64,000 nucleotides of DNA from positions 27,997,418 to 28,061,417 of the forward strand of contig CM056999.1 in assembly GCA_029891345.1 (NCBI GenBank), given 5' to 3'. The stretch comes from Dryococelus australis (Eukaryota; Arthropoda; Insecta; Phasmatodea; Phasmatidae). This document shows, one piece after another, positions 1 to 10,010 of this stretch. Position 1 is the stretch's first letter; every line of letters begins with the position of its first letter. The notes beneath the pieces were generated by a model. The model was not told the DNA's origin. It worked only from the letters and a program-made list of their open reading frames with translations, and searched no databases. The position numbers and the translations under genes are program-made.

Positions 1-1431
1 GCAGCCAGTGCCAGAACCCAGGATGCTGGCCCCATGCTGCCTTGAATCACCGGGCCTATGTCATGAGTGGCCCCCTTGTGCACCAGGCGCATGTACTACA
101 TGCCAGACCGCTACCAAGAGGCGCCATGGAAGGCGCATACTGCATTCCGCTGGCCTGCCACCCCTGCCACAGTACCCCAACAGCTGATCTATTAAAGAGT
201 GATAGCTTTAGGAAACCAGAACCCTATGGCCAAACACGCTGACGAAAGCTCCTAACTAGTTTAGTAGGGATGGCTAAGTGTCAGTATACACCAATCCAAA
301 TCCTAGCCAGTTACGAATAGGCAGTGCGCCGAGAGAAAGTCCACGTCCCCTTCAAGATAAAATTGTTTTGCTTTGCATGTGCACCCAATAAATTTTTGTA
401 ACATGTTTTCGGAAAGGTTGAGAATTCAAAGAATCGCATTGATAGGAACAGAGGCCCCTCACCTAACAGTGTGTCCCAAATTATAGTAACTAACCTCCTA
501 TCAATGGACACATGTAAAGTAGAAGTAACAGAAATGAATCTTTTACCAAAATTTATTTTGTCCATAGATTACCATAAATAAAATAATCATGTTTGCTGAA
601 GGCAATGTAACATAGCTTCAATCCCATAAGTAGACTGGAAAGTTAATGTCTGCCAATCCCTGAAAATCTCCAAGTACTCATGTAATATAAGCATTTCCTA
701 AAGACAAAATAAATTTTTTTTTGCTCTTTGGAAATTTAGTATGACACGTTTAACGTAACGCCACTGAATTCCATGAGCACTGTTAGGAAGTGTAAACGTG
801 TAATTGAAGCCTATCAGCAGGCCCGTAATATAGGTCATTTCATTGTGCAATAAACCACACATCTATATATGGTTGTGAGGTGTGCTACACTTCACAGGAG
901 ATGGGGCCTGAAAGGATTGGCATTTAAGCTCAAACTGGCACACTGTTGCTTCTGGGTTATCAGTACATCTGCCGCCGATATAAGACGTAAGACTCAATAC
1001 TTTGTCTGCCCATCACACGGCAGGTCCTTGGGAGCAATTGCAAACTCGCACCCACCAAGGACTGCTCCGTCTGCAGATAGGTAGACAGCCCTTTTCAATG
1101 TGCAACAAGCATGGCGGAACTGGGAGCCGCCAGAGGTATCATGAGATACGCGCCTTACGTAAACTGTCTGATATAAATAACCTCATAACCAATTCTAACC
1201 CCACAGAACTGTTGCTGAGTGAACTAGATAATCTGCCCTTAGATTACAACACCATTGTAACGCAGACAACATGATAGCCCGTTAAATCGCTGGTTAGGTT
1301 GGTGTCCACCAGACAAGGACACAGAGGAAACCTCAACGGAACACACTGAAGTGGAATTGCCGACCCTTAGTTAAGAACCCCAAGAGACACCTCTTCAGGC
1401 AACCCCCGTTCGCTCCAGTAGCATCAAATTA
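1..1431. other. No recognised gene; unassigned DNA
   Basis: I see no family I can name here. Open frames are short (66 to 90 codons) and carry no motif. The longest, 1002-1274 on the plus strand, has an acidic, leucine-rich C-terminal half and could be a retroelement gag scrap, but nothing supports that beyond its position in a repeat-rich stretch. Confidence 0.5.
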
Positions 1432-1432
1432 A

Positions 1433-1542
1433 CTTCTGGAAAATTGATTTGAGTTCAACACCCGACTACAGAGGGATTACCGATCTTCTGTATGATAAAG
1501 TTGGCCTCCGGGAAAATTATTAGGGTTCGACTCCCTGCTAAA
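1433..1542 (+). repeat. Degenerate 72-bp duplication with a tRNA B-box-like motif
   Basis: The segment 1433-1471 recurs in diverged form at 1505-1542, an offset of 72 bp. Each copy has a stretch reading about tctggaaaatt followed by a gttc core. The second contains GGTTCGACTCC (1524-1534), an exact match to the RNA polymerase III B-box consensus. No convincing A box lies at the right distance, so a tRNA-derived SINE is possible but not shown. Confidence 0.35.
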
Positions 1543-1694
1543 GTCGTTCCTAAACCACGATGAGAACTAACCCTGGCCAATTTTATTACTGCACGCCAGC
1601 CAACAAGGCTATTTTGGATTAATCCTGTCACCTTGGCCAGATCATCCACCGCCACCCCTATTCTCGATTAATCACTGACTGAGCCACATTCACA

Positions 1695-1800
1695 TCCCTG
1701 GGACCGCTTTTGACGGCCTTGGTTGTGAGGAGGGTGAAACTTCCTGGGAGGGACAGTATTACACTCCGCCTCACACTGGGCTTTGATTCCCCTCTCCCCC
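1695..1800 (+). repeat. Segment F, shared with 50911-51010 (opposite strand)
   Basis: This stretch resembles the reverse complement of 50911-51010 over about 100 bp. Both read as a peptide with LTA, then LPGR, then LTLGFDS. Keeping the peptide spacing in two diverged copies suggests former coding sequence, probably just downstream of an LTR because the other copy follows an LTR-end-like region. The family is not identified. Confidence 0.5.
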
Positions 1801-1901
1801 ATAGGATCCGAAAGGGTGGTCAGCGCTCTAACCACTTGCCGCCCGCTAGAACCCAAAAGGGACAGCCCAGGCAATGGCGTGCATCAAGACGTAACTGAGA
1901 A

Positions 1902-2070
1902 AATAATTTTGCAGCTGTATAACAGAAATATATCTTGCGTAGTTTGCATGCCCACTGCCACACCACAAGTGCATATTGATAGAATTAATATTGTGTAACA
2001 TGTTGCCATGGTTTGGTTCCTCAAGTCACGTTAACATCTGTGGAATAGTAATTGTATGATGTATATTCAT
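1902..2070 (+). mobile_element. Fragment of pogo-type MITE family
   Basis: About 170 bp match 58423-58583 in the same orientation and 48900-49100 in the opposite one. Shared landmarks include atatatcttgc, a tgtaacatgttgc block, and a tcaagtcacgtt block followed by atctgtggaat. The fragment ends abruptly where gypsy-like RNase H coding begins. Both terminal repeats are missing. Confidence 0.7.
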
Positions 2071-2075
2071 AAACC

Positions 2076-2330
2076 TGGAAAGGACACACTTCATCCTCAG
2101 GACAGACAACAAAACGCTCAAGTGGCAAAGTGACTCACATAACCACACGGCCAAACTTGATTGATGGGAACTCTTTCTCTCCGAGTTCGACTTCGAAGTA
2201 CAGCACTGCCCTGGCAAAGACAATGATCTACTAGACGCCTTATCCCAACAGCCCAACCTGAGTGAAGAGGCTAAACCAGATGAAGATGTGGACCGCATTT
2301 TACCACCTGAAACCCCGGAATGCAACCCAG
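2076..2330 (+). pseudogene. Gypsy RNase H domain, broken
   Basis: A reading frame across this stretch gives FILRTDNKTLKW, a stop at the position of the usual Trp, then EFDFEVQHCPGKDND. These are the last blocks of Ty3/gypsy RNase H, where the enzyme would degrade the RNA strand of the RNA:DNA hybrid. The matching blocks at 62190-62330 read FILRTNSKALQW and EFDFEIQHCQGKAND. Only the C-terminal third of the domain is present, so it cannot be functional. Confidence 0.8.
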
Positions 2331-3193
2331 AAGAGCAACTCAGGCTTCTACAGCCCAAGATAATCCGTAACCAGATTGAACGACATCAGCAGCAGGATCC
2401 CAAGGTGAAGGAGCTACTGCAGAAGCATCCGCAACAATTTAAACTACCAGACGACGTTATCTGGTCACATAAAAATCAGCCGGAAGCCAAGTGGTGAATC
2501 TGGATACCACAGAACCTTTGAGTCGACATCTGCAGACATTTTCACAACCATCCCGAAGTAGGCCATCCTGAAACCAGGGAAGCGTTTGCCGACATCAGTA
2601 ACCAGTACATCTGGGATGGCGTGAGTCGAGACATTTGCCAATACATCCACAGCTGCACCGCGTACTGCAGACACAAGGCCTACCTTGCCAGGCGACCGGT
2701 GGCCAAACACAGAAAGCCACACACACTGTGGGTGCAAATAGCTGCCGATCTAGGTCATACTCTCGAAGCACACAAGGGAACAAGTACCTGCTGGTCGTGA
2801 CAGATTTGTTTTCCCGATTGGTGGAAGGCATTCCCTTTGCTGAATCAGGAAACTCGCCATATAATCGGGAAGTTCAACAATGAAGTATTTCCACGCCGGG
2901 AATACCCGCAAAGCATCCGGACTGACAATGGCACCCAGTTCACTAGTAAACAGTGGCTACTAGCATGCCAAGACTGGGAAACTGAAATCTGGACAGCTCT
3001 GCCATACCACCCTCAAGCCAACCCTACTGAGCCCTGTAACCAGGAACTTAAGAACAACCTCAAGCTCAGTAACGGAGAAGACCAGAGACACTGGGATCAA
3101 CGCAATCCCAAGATCCTCTTCGCTCTGCGATGCAGAACGAACAAAGTCATTAACACTAGCCCCAGTCAGCTACTCCTTGGCCAGACACTGTGA
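2331..3193 (+). pseudogene. Gypsy integrase: zinc finger and catalytic core, broken
   Basis: Integrase would insert the cDNA into the host chromosome. The HHCC zinc finger shows as HNHPEVGHP and, about 35 residues on, a paired-Cys segment (CTAYC). The DDE core is visible as IAADL (first Asp), IRTDNGTQF (second Asp) and PTEPCNQELK (catalytic Glu). A TGA at about 2497 and another stop near 2519 interrupt the region before the zinc finger, and the frame changes between the first Asp and the second. A conserved hydrophobic block (YLLVVTDLFSR) lies between the two. The coding sequence is therefore in at least three pieces. Confidence 0.85.
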
Positions 3194-3876
3194 TGCCCTG
3201 GGGACTGGGAATGGGAGCACGAACCCATAGAAATGCCTCACCCTGAAGCTATACGTCTAGCCGCGCTCAACAGATAGATAAGATGAGGGAAAGTCAAGAG
3301 GCTTACATCTCCACGAAGTACAAACTGCCACACATCAGAGTTCGAGTATTTGAAATGGGTGAAACCATCCTACTCTGCAGTCACCCCCTGAGTTGAGGCA
3401 GCAAACAATTCAGTGCGGGGCTTGCTGGAAAGTGGGAATGTCCCTATAAGGTTATCAGGCGCCAGGACAATGTGTATTGGACCGAGGACCACCAAGGGTG
3501 CATACACAAGGCAACAAGAGGACAAATGCGGCCCTACCCCGGAGAAGCCCCGGATCCTGCCATACACACCAACGCCTCCATTACTTCTGATATGCCGGAC
3601 GACGTAGAGAAACCTGCCACCTACGACCCTCCAGAGAACGCACGGAAGTCGCAACCCAAGGAGATGGACAAGACAAAGCAGCCAATGCACGGAATCGTCT
3701 ACTTGATGCCGACTCAAGTCAAGTCCCCCAAACTGCAAGCCAAGGAATCAGAGCAATCGCTTCCTACGATGCCATCTGAGATCCGCAAGAAGTTTCTAAC
3801 TGACTCGGGAAGTGGACCCCAGCTCAACAGAAGTCTCCTGGCAAAACCCACTGGACAGAGAACCAAAGCACCCTAG
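3194..3876 (+). pseudogene. Gypsy integrase C-terminal domain and start of proline-rich tail
   Basis: The block ending in FSAGLAGKWECPYKVIRRQD is the integrase C-terminal module seen in arthropod gypsy elements, preceded by ETILLCSHPLS. From about 3520 the frame turns proline-, threonine- and serine-rich with no further domain. Stops at 3191 and in 3270-3395 separate this from the catalytic core. The tail is longer than in most gypsy pol proteins; its role is unknown, and a tether or linker is only a guess. Confidence 0.7.
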
Positions 3877-5080
3877 GCCTCATCAGAACGCCACCGACCG
3901 GAGATGACAGCGTCCCAGAAACCATCCTCTCAACGGAAGACCTCGACAACACCAGTACACACGAGCTATCCCAGTAAGGTGCCTGCGACGCCAGATGAGG
4001 AAGCAACCGCCATGGAGAAGCCGCCTTCCACGAGAACATCAACCACCCGAACTACCAATCAACAAGAGGTTGCCTTCCAAGCCTCCACTCAGCTTTAACC
4101 CATGGCTGCAAAAAAAAACCCGAATAATGCAGCCACCCTTACACTCAACGCAGAAGCTGCCACCTTCGAGTGCCCAACGTCACCCTGCACAATGGCCGAC
4201 TCTCTGACACAATGCCCAGACTAGAGGATGTGAGTATGAAGGTACCAGCCATGTTTAAACTTTGGAATTGTGTGTCGACAACTCTTGAGACTGTTCACAG
4301 GCTGCCACTTGACGACGCAGCTGCCCAGTCTACCGATCCTCCGGGACGAGAGGAGAGCCATGTCAAGACTACCGTTTCACCAGCTGTTCAGGCCGTTAAC
4401 CTAGCCACACCTTGCAAACAAGGTACCTTTATTTTTGTACCTTTATTCCAGTTCTAAGGTCACATGCACCGCCCGATGCTGAGAATCACCCCAGTGTCAC
4501 CAACTCAACACGAGAGATGACACCGCAGAAACACCTGGTTCAGCTGCAGCCCAGCCCGTCCGTAGCAGCTCCTCATGAACAAGGGGAGCATAATGCACAC
4601 CACCCAGGACATCCACCTGACGACCCTGGCTTCTTGCCAAGAGGCCATGCATGCTGTCCGAGCCCCAGGCCTTCCGTCAGAGGAGAAACCACTACCAACC
4701 AGCAGCTGAGATGGAAGCCATTCCTGTAGTTTCCAATGGACAGATTGCATCTAAGGGGACGAGCATCACACCTGAACCTCTGCCTCTAGCCACCATTCCG
4801 TCAGTACCTCCCGTACGAACCGAGGGGCTATACAGTATCATCACCATATCTCTGACGGCAATGGAACCACCCAACACCAGTATGAAACCAACCCCCATAG
4901 CCAAACGAAAAGGGGGACCTCTTGTGCGAACTGAGGGGGCAGATCGCTTCATCTCCTTGCCTCTGACGGCACTGGAGAGCTCCCTGCAGCAAGATGACCA
5001 CCCCACGATGGCTAAGTTCCAGGGACAAGACCAGCCACCTCGTGCCTGCCAAGTCGGCTCGCCCACAGACCATTACTGAT
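3877..5080 (+). pseudogene. Proline/threonine-rich extension of gypsy polyprotein
   Basis: Overlapping open stretches in shifting plus-strand frames (3904-4098, 4170-4457, 4412-4729, 4651-5079) keep one Pro/Thr/Ser/Gln-rich composition. The sequence is GC-rich relative to flanking DNA and resembles no catalytic family. It sits where an env gene would be in an errantivirus, but I see no signal peptide, membrane anchor or cysteine pattern, so I call it an extension of pol or an eroded third frame. Confidence 0.45.
4806..4990 (+). repeat. Internal protein-level tandem repeat, about 109-bp unit
   Basis: The blocks starting near 4812 and 4921 both read V-R-T-E-G followed within 15 residues by I-S-L(P)-L-T-A-(M/L)-E. 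The DNA agrees (cgtacgaaccgaggg against gtgcgaactgaggg), giving a unit of roughly 109 bp repeated twice in the proline-rich tail. Confidence 0.6.
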
Positions 5081-5240
5081 AGGCTCCATGGTGGCCGCCT
5101 GCACGATTCACCTGGCTGAACCAGCTACACGCATGACCATAGAAGCAGGGGCGACCACCCAATACAATGAGTGCGCTGAGACAGTAAGTGACAGTGCTTC
5201 ACACTCAACGTACAGTGAATGTGTCGGAACAATACCCCGC

Positions 5241-5700
5241 TAATCAGTTGGCCGTAAGTGTCAACATAGTGTAGTTACGTAATTGTAGACATTTTGATGG
5301 GCGCTTAGATTACGAGCACAATATTCTTATCAAGATGGTTTGTCAAGCAACCAACCTTTTTGTAGCTATGTTAGCTACACCTATACTGCCCAATTATGTA
5401 ACTTAACTGAGAATAATGGCTTGTGAAGCGCCATGGGAACTTGTAAATGTTACGTGAACACTAGGACACGTCAGATCAGTGCCACGTACTACGAAAACAT
5501 TGTGTGTCTCATAACATCAAGACGCTATGTATATATTGTTGGAAATATACTTAGAGACAGAAGTAAAACTTAAGTTAAAACATGTTGCTGTTTTGAAGAC
5601 TTTAAATGTTTGCAACATGCTTTGGTTTATATAGACCCAGAAGAATAAAATTATATTCTTGCATTATATAGAATCCAGCTTTTCTTCTTATGAAAGTGCA
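5241..5700 (+). other. Probable 3' untranslated/LTR remnant of the gypsy element
   Basis: Coding character stops at about 5240 and the sequence becomes AT-rich. A poly(A)-type hexamer AATAAA lies at about 5645. No second LTR copy is available in the window for comparison, and it does not resemble the 5' LTR region of the related element near 59 kb. The assignment is positional. Confidence 0.3.
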
Positions 5701-5850
5701 GCCCAATGTGTATTTGCTTACCACCATTTTCACAGCCTTGCTTTTCTAAAAATTTTTTATTGTCAGTAACCAAGCCTTGCGATCAATGTGTAGGACTGCA
5801 CACATTAACGGCATACTGTTCCAGGTCCTTTGCGCGACATCATGAACACA

Positions 5851-5881
5851 ATAAAAATAAAAACAAAATAAAATTAAAAGC
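5851..5881 (+). repeat. A-rich simple repeat, possible LINE/SINE tail
   Basis: A run of AAAAT/AAAAC units ends a stretch with no other structure. Such tails mark the 3' end of many LINEs and SINEs, and the LINE at 17.9 kb ends in a similar run. No body could be recognised upstream. Confidence 0.35.
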
Positions 5882-6169
5882 TCACAAAAATCAAAGATAA
5901 CAGAAGAAACTTCATCGCAGCTGGCGCCACTGTCATTTGAGATCCAGGAACAAGGAGAGAGACAAAGAATGCTGTTTGCAACACAACAGAGAGAAACAGA
6001 ATCATTTCAGAGCCAGGCAGCCAAAAAACTAAATAAAAGAAGCTACTGCACGTGCGACGCATGGCCATTCTTCCAGACAGACAATTCTTTGCTTTGCAAG
6101 GTCACACTGACAGGAAGCAGCAAGCGCAGAGCATAAACACACAGAATAGCAGGAGCTATAGAAGCAAAA

Positions 6170-6367
6170 CTGGAAAAGAAAGAAATTGCTGTTGAGAGGA
6201 CAGCACTACATACTCTCAAAGGAATTTCCTTCTCAAGCCCAAGCCATCCCTCGGAGATGAACCCTAACTGAGAGAAAGAGAGATTGCTCTTGCGGGGACA
6301 TTCCCATATCCTTTCAAGGGGAATTCGCTTCTCAACTCCCTTCAAGAATGAGCTTTCATCGAAGCAG
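6170..6367. repeat. Two-copy 99-bp tandem repeat
   Basis: Units 6170-6268 and 6269-6367 align with matched landmarks exactly 99 bp apart: attgct at 6185 and 6284, and ggaatt at 6221 and 6320. The duplication creates a 149-codon minus-strand open frame (6043-6492) that I do not consider a gene. Confidence 0.65.
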
Positions 6368-6775
6368 AAGTGGGAGGGGGGAGGCAATTGACGCATGACA
6401 TCATTGCAACAAAAGCATTTTACTGACTTCAGCTCATCAGGAAGCATAGCCATACATCTAATTACAACAGATTTTATATTGTTAACCGCCACAATACGTT
6501 AAGAACTTTACTGTTCACTGCAGGAGAATGGATGACCCAGCCTGCGAATTGGTTTTCTTCACCGCCCACCGAAACTATGCAACGAAGGCATCAAGTTCCA
6601 CTGCACACCGCTAGATGGCTATACCAGTATGATTCACCGCCTCTCGATCTCCTAGTCGGCCGGTGATATCATGAGCCCATGAAGCTATGCTATAGTCGCC
6701 TCCCTCTCTCCGTTTCGCAACCCTTCGTTATCAAACTCGTCAGCCAATGACAGCAGAGAAAGCCTGTATCCAGAG

Positions 6776-6784
6776 TATAAATAG
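6776..6784 (+). promoter_or_regulatory. TATA box of element A
   Basis: TATAAATAG is followed within about 30 bp by a C/T-rich, GC-richer transcript start region, as expected for an LTR U3/R junction. Confidence 0.55.
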
Positions 6785-7194
6785 TGAGTCATGCCACTCA
6801 CTCAGGCCCAGTCTTCAGTCTTCCACCGCACTCGTTGCCGGAACTGACCAGCCTGCTCAGCTTAGCTCCTAGCTCTACCTTCCAACCTTCAGCGCACTTT
6901 CAGTGCCAAAGGTAAACTTATAACTTGCTGGATCTCCACTGCACTTTCAGTGCTGTAACCATACTTCGATTCCTGCTTAGTCTTCCTCTAAGATTACTAA
7001 CCACAATGTCGTCTACCCACTTAGACACTGCAGCCCCTTCTGGGCAACAATTGCGTAGGGAGTTAGCACAAGTTCAAGTTGTTTTCACAGTGCTCGTCTA
7101 CCCCCATCCATTGTTCCAGGCACAGGTCCGTTTACAGTAGAATCTAGCTTCCTAAGCTCTTTACAAACGTAGGAGGTAGTGTACCATCACATGA

Positions 7195-7217
7195 TTATTT
7201 CCGTTATAAGAAATAAA
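7195..7217 (+). promoter_or_regulatory. Poly(A) signal in a hairpin, element A
   Basis: AATAAA at 7212-7217 overlaps the right arm of a 7-bp inverted repeat: TTATTTC at 7195-7201 and GAAATAA at 7210-7216, with an 8-base loop. Element C and the 37-kb LTR show comparable arrangements. Confidence 0.45.
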
Positions 7218-7944
7218 CACTGTGTTTAACCGTCTCAAGGGTAGCACTTTTTCTTTAGACTTAGCACCTTGCCCAGTTGACCCAGGAAAAATACCTCATT
7301 TGACCCAAACGCAGTATTGCCAACCCACATGCACACCAGCTCTGAACAACCATTCTGCACACCCTGGTAAGCAGAATGGAAAAACCCCCACCAGGTACAC
7401 TGTTCTCGAGTGTGGCTTGTTGATTTGGTGCTTATCCTCTCCACCACGATTAGGCGCTGAAGGGGTCGTTCCCTTAGTTGGGAAGATTTAACTCAGAACT
7501 TGAAACCACGTGCAGGGATTGCTGATAGCTAGGTCTAAATCCCATTGCTCATCGTATTTGGGCGCCGAGTATTGTGAAGATGGTGACCACTCCCTCAGTA
7601 GACGCTTCACATGGCATTACACGAAGTAGAGTGCAGATTCTTTGTGTTTCTCTCACGGACATGAGGGGTGTTCTCTCTTGCTAATACCTTTCTCCCATAG
7701 TAGTGGCACTCTTGAGAAAGTTAAACAGGCACTGAATGCTTCTGTGCAATTACAAGAGCTAACCCTCGCCCTTGCCACATCTCAATCCCCATAGCATATC
7801 TCCAGATTGAGTAAGTTGCTCTGCCCCCGCCCACACAAACTCTTATTAGAAGTCTGAACCTGCAAGTACCTGTAGCGCATGCATGTCCCACCGAAGCTCT
7901 CAAGACCAAATGTAACTCACAGGGAATATGTCGCCCAGGTATAC

Positions 7945-8102
7945 CACCAAAAGCTTCTAGTTTGAAACGTAAGATCTCATTGCCCGAACCCGACTTTATA
8001 CACTGCCGCAAAGCTACTAGGCCGGTTATCTACACAGGATGGGCACCCGTGCCACAGAGATTAGAAGCAATTGGTAAACCCTGCCAGAAGGAGTGCTCCT
8101 GA
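7945..8102 (+). pseudogene. C-terminal coding block of element A
   Basis: The plus-strand frame reads through LPEPDF and TRPVIYTGWAPVP before a stop near 8100. This aligns with LPELDF and TRPVLYSGRAPVP in element C and with VLYTGKAPAPKQN in element B. Conservation of peptide over DNA in three diverged copies indicates former selection on the protein. I do not recognise the domain. The upstream sequence is interrupted, so the full protein cannot be read here. Confidence 0.55.
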
Positions 8103-8110
8103 CCTAGAGC

Positions 8111-8359
8111 CCCACAAAACCTAACCCACCTTGTCGTAGTGTGTACCATGCTATTAAGGCATCATGCGTCAAATATTAATCTACATAAAATGCATAATGT
8201 AGCATTGGCGCATTATGATATTTGCATTTTTAATGACTTCAGCTCCATCCCTCAGGTCCCTTGCACGGAGATGGAAGGTTTAAAATTATTACGTTACGAT
8301 AAGATTGCACTATATGCCTCACAGATTTTATTATTCACCAGTCCACCATAATCATGCTC
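8111..8359. other. Spacer between elements A and B
   Basis: AT-rich sequence with no motif; open frames here are short and unsupported. Confidence 0.4.
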
Positions 8360-8530
8360 GCTGGCAAGTAAGTTCATTCACTCCCCCGCAAGATCACTCT
8401 AGTAGTAATATCACTTGTCTTTTGTTTTACATCCCCTTCCAGCCATCATGCATTCGTATCTCCCGCTCAGTGACCATCCCTCACCAGAGTGGCGTCCGCC
8501 AATGAGAGTTGGGCACCGGCCCACAAATAC

Positions 8531-8538
8531 TATAAAAG
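8531..8538 (+). promoter_or_regulatory. TATA box of element B
   Basis: TATAAAAG sits upstream of a GC-rich leader, in the same place as the boxes of elements A, C and D. Confidence 0.5.
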
Positions 8539-9438
8539 CTGCTGAGACGGTCTGCGTCTCAAATGCCATACTTCATTCTCAGTGCATGCTGCTCGGGAAG
8601 TGACCAGAGTGTAGGCCATTCTTCGTTTCTAGCGCCCGTCGCTCAGATCCGACAAGTGTGTTCACCTGCAGTGCCTAGCAAGTGTTGCTCAGGCACAACC
8701 CCCTTGCTTAACGTTAAGTTTTGTATTATTACCATCATTCTAGCACACGTTGCTCAGAACCTCCCATGTCTACAGTACACATCAGCAAAGCTTGCGGTAG
8801 GGTAGGCTATGTCAGTTAGGAGATATCTCCTACGTACACCGCAGCCATACACCCCCCTGCAGTTACGCCGTAGCTAAATTGGATCCTATGCCAGTTTTTT
8901 TACGACTAACATCCTGCCACGTACCCGCTTAGTTTCCCAAGCTCGTGTCAGTGATAACGCAATGTCGTTTTTAGAAACACACACCAACAATGCAAGGGAT
9001 TATTCTACAGTAATTCTCATCAAGCATTCTCTTGTTTGAGTCAGTCGCTTCTACCGACCATCCTAAACGATAGCTTTCTAGGTTTGAAGCCCATGTCGCT
9101 GGCCCAAAGCTAGAGTGCTTTCACCACATTTTTATTTTCACGGAAGATAAAATGTGAGGGGCTTTTAACTTGAGTACCCTTCCTTGTGGTCATAGTACCC
9201 TTGTAACGTACACGCAGGAATTCACAGGAATTACTCAGTCGAGCCACACTTGCTTTCTGCAGAGTCCAAGCACTAGTACTGGCTGTCCTTTCTATCAATC
9301 CCGGATTGTGGGAATGAAGGAGCCTTCCACAGGTACACTGTCTGAAAAGTCACTTACTGACTTGGCAATTACTTCTCCTTGGAGCGGGCTCCGCTGAGGA
9401 ATTGTAAACCCCTTAAATTGTAAGTTGAGTACCAGGCC

Positions 9439-9978
9439 ATGTACCCTAGTGGTGACACACGTATCTTCTGTACAGGCGATTATCTGCAGTTGTGGTACCT
9501 TTTGGTGGGGTACTTTCCACCTCCCGATGCCTTTACCAGAAAGAGAGGTATGACGAAGGAAGTTAACACAACACTCGCTACATCAGGTCGAGTGCACAAA
9601 TATCAACCTTTTCTTGTGAAACAGATAGCTAGTCTTCCTCCGACAGAACAGGTGCAAGCTATACATCACCTTCAAGAGCCAAGAAAGACACCCGTACTTC
9701 AGCATCTCTTCTCACCACCCGAGTGCTCTGGACCTGTAGCTTATCCTGAGTGGATTCTCGAGTACTTCAGACGGCCTGACTTAGCTCCAACTCCAGCATT
9801 TGCACACTTGACTCCAGCCGTATTACTCCCAACACCAGTGTACAGACAACAGAAAATTCCCGCTACACCAACTACAAAGCACCAAATTGTACTAGTCACC
9901 CAAAATTTCATGCCTTGCCAAGTAGCCACATGGCCAGTTCTATATACAGGCAAAGCTCCAGCCCCTAAGCAGAACTGA
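9439..9978 (+). CDS. Uncharacterised 179-residue protein of element B
   Basis: This is the longest open frame in the window. It is rich in Pro, Thr and Gln, with a moderately basic N-terminal third and no predicted membrane segment. Its last residues (WPVLYTGKAPAPKQN then stop) match the C termini in A (TRPVIYTGWAPVP) and C (TRPVLYSGRAPVPRDN then stop). In C the stop codon falls at the same position. The N terminus is uncertain because no ATG context decides the start, and the frame may be the 3' part of a longer gag-like gene. I do not recognise the family and assign no function. Confidence 0.45.
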   Translation: MYPSGDTRIFCTGDYLQLWYLLVGYFPPPDAFTRKRGMTKEVNTTLATSGRVHKYQPFLVKQIASLPPTEQVQAIHHLQEPRKTPVLQHLFSPPECSGPVAYPEWILEYFRRPDLAPTPAFAHLTPAVLLPTPVYRQQKIPATPTTKHQIVLVTQNFMPCQVATWPVLYTGKAPAPKQN

Positions 9979-10010
9979 ATCCCCCTTAAAAAGGAGAACC
10001 TGACTCAACT

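Larger units (their letters stand above)
2071..5240 (+). mobile_element. Ty3/gypsy retrotransposon remnant, 3' half
   Basis: The order RNase H, integrase zinc finger, integrase core, integrase C-terminal domain and a proline-rich extension is that of the 3' half of a Ty3/gypsy pol gene. Gag, protease and reverse transcriptase are absent. The left edge abuts a MITE fragment, so the 5' half was lost by truncation or rearrangement. The RNase H and integrase resemble those of the element at 59-64 kb closely enough to place both in one lineage. Several stops and frameshifts make it inactive. Confidence 0.85.
6500..8110 (+). mobile_element. LTR-like element A
   Basis: The layout is a TATA box at 6776, a pyrimidine-rich GC leader, a poly(A) signal at 7212, then weak coding blocks ending at about 8100. 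The first block starts with ATG at 7005 and the last contains TRPVIYTGWAPVP. Elements B and C have the same order and the same C-terminal peptide. The spacing from TATA to AATAAA (436 bp) is close to that in C (407 bp), and the sequence after the signal is similar in both (tctcaag). I infer a solo LTR or a non-autonomous LTR element with a short gag-like gene. No pol domain was seen. Confidence 0.5.
8360..10010 (+). mobile_element. LTR-like element B
   Basis: TATAAAAG at 8531 is followed by a leader with repeated ttgctcag/cgctcag words and, from 9439, an open frame ending in the family's C-terminal peptide. It lies directly downstream of element A in the same orientation, so the pair could be a tandem insertion or one element nested next to another. 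No poly(A) signal was found at the spacing seen in A and C. No target duplication was found. Confidence 0.45.

Noticed and set aside
1690..1880. tRNA-derived SINE on the minus strand (A-box-like TGGTTAGAGCGC and B-box-like GGAATCAAAGCC)
   Set aside because: The same segment is shared with 50911-51010, where the A-box-like word is absent and a conserved peptide spacing is seen, so a retroelement coding origin fits better.
2071..5240. Possible env gene of an errantivirus after the integrase
   Set aside because: No signal peptide, transmembrane segment or conserved cysteines could be seen in the proline-rich tail.
6043..6492. 149-codon minus-strand open frame
   Set aside because: It runs through a 99-bp tandem duplication, has no recognisable domain, and its hydrophobic part comes from A/G-rich sequence read antisense.
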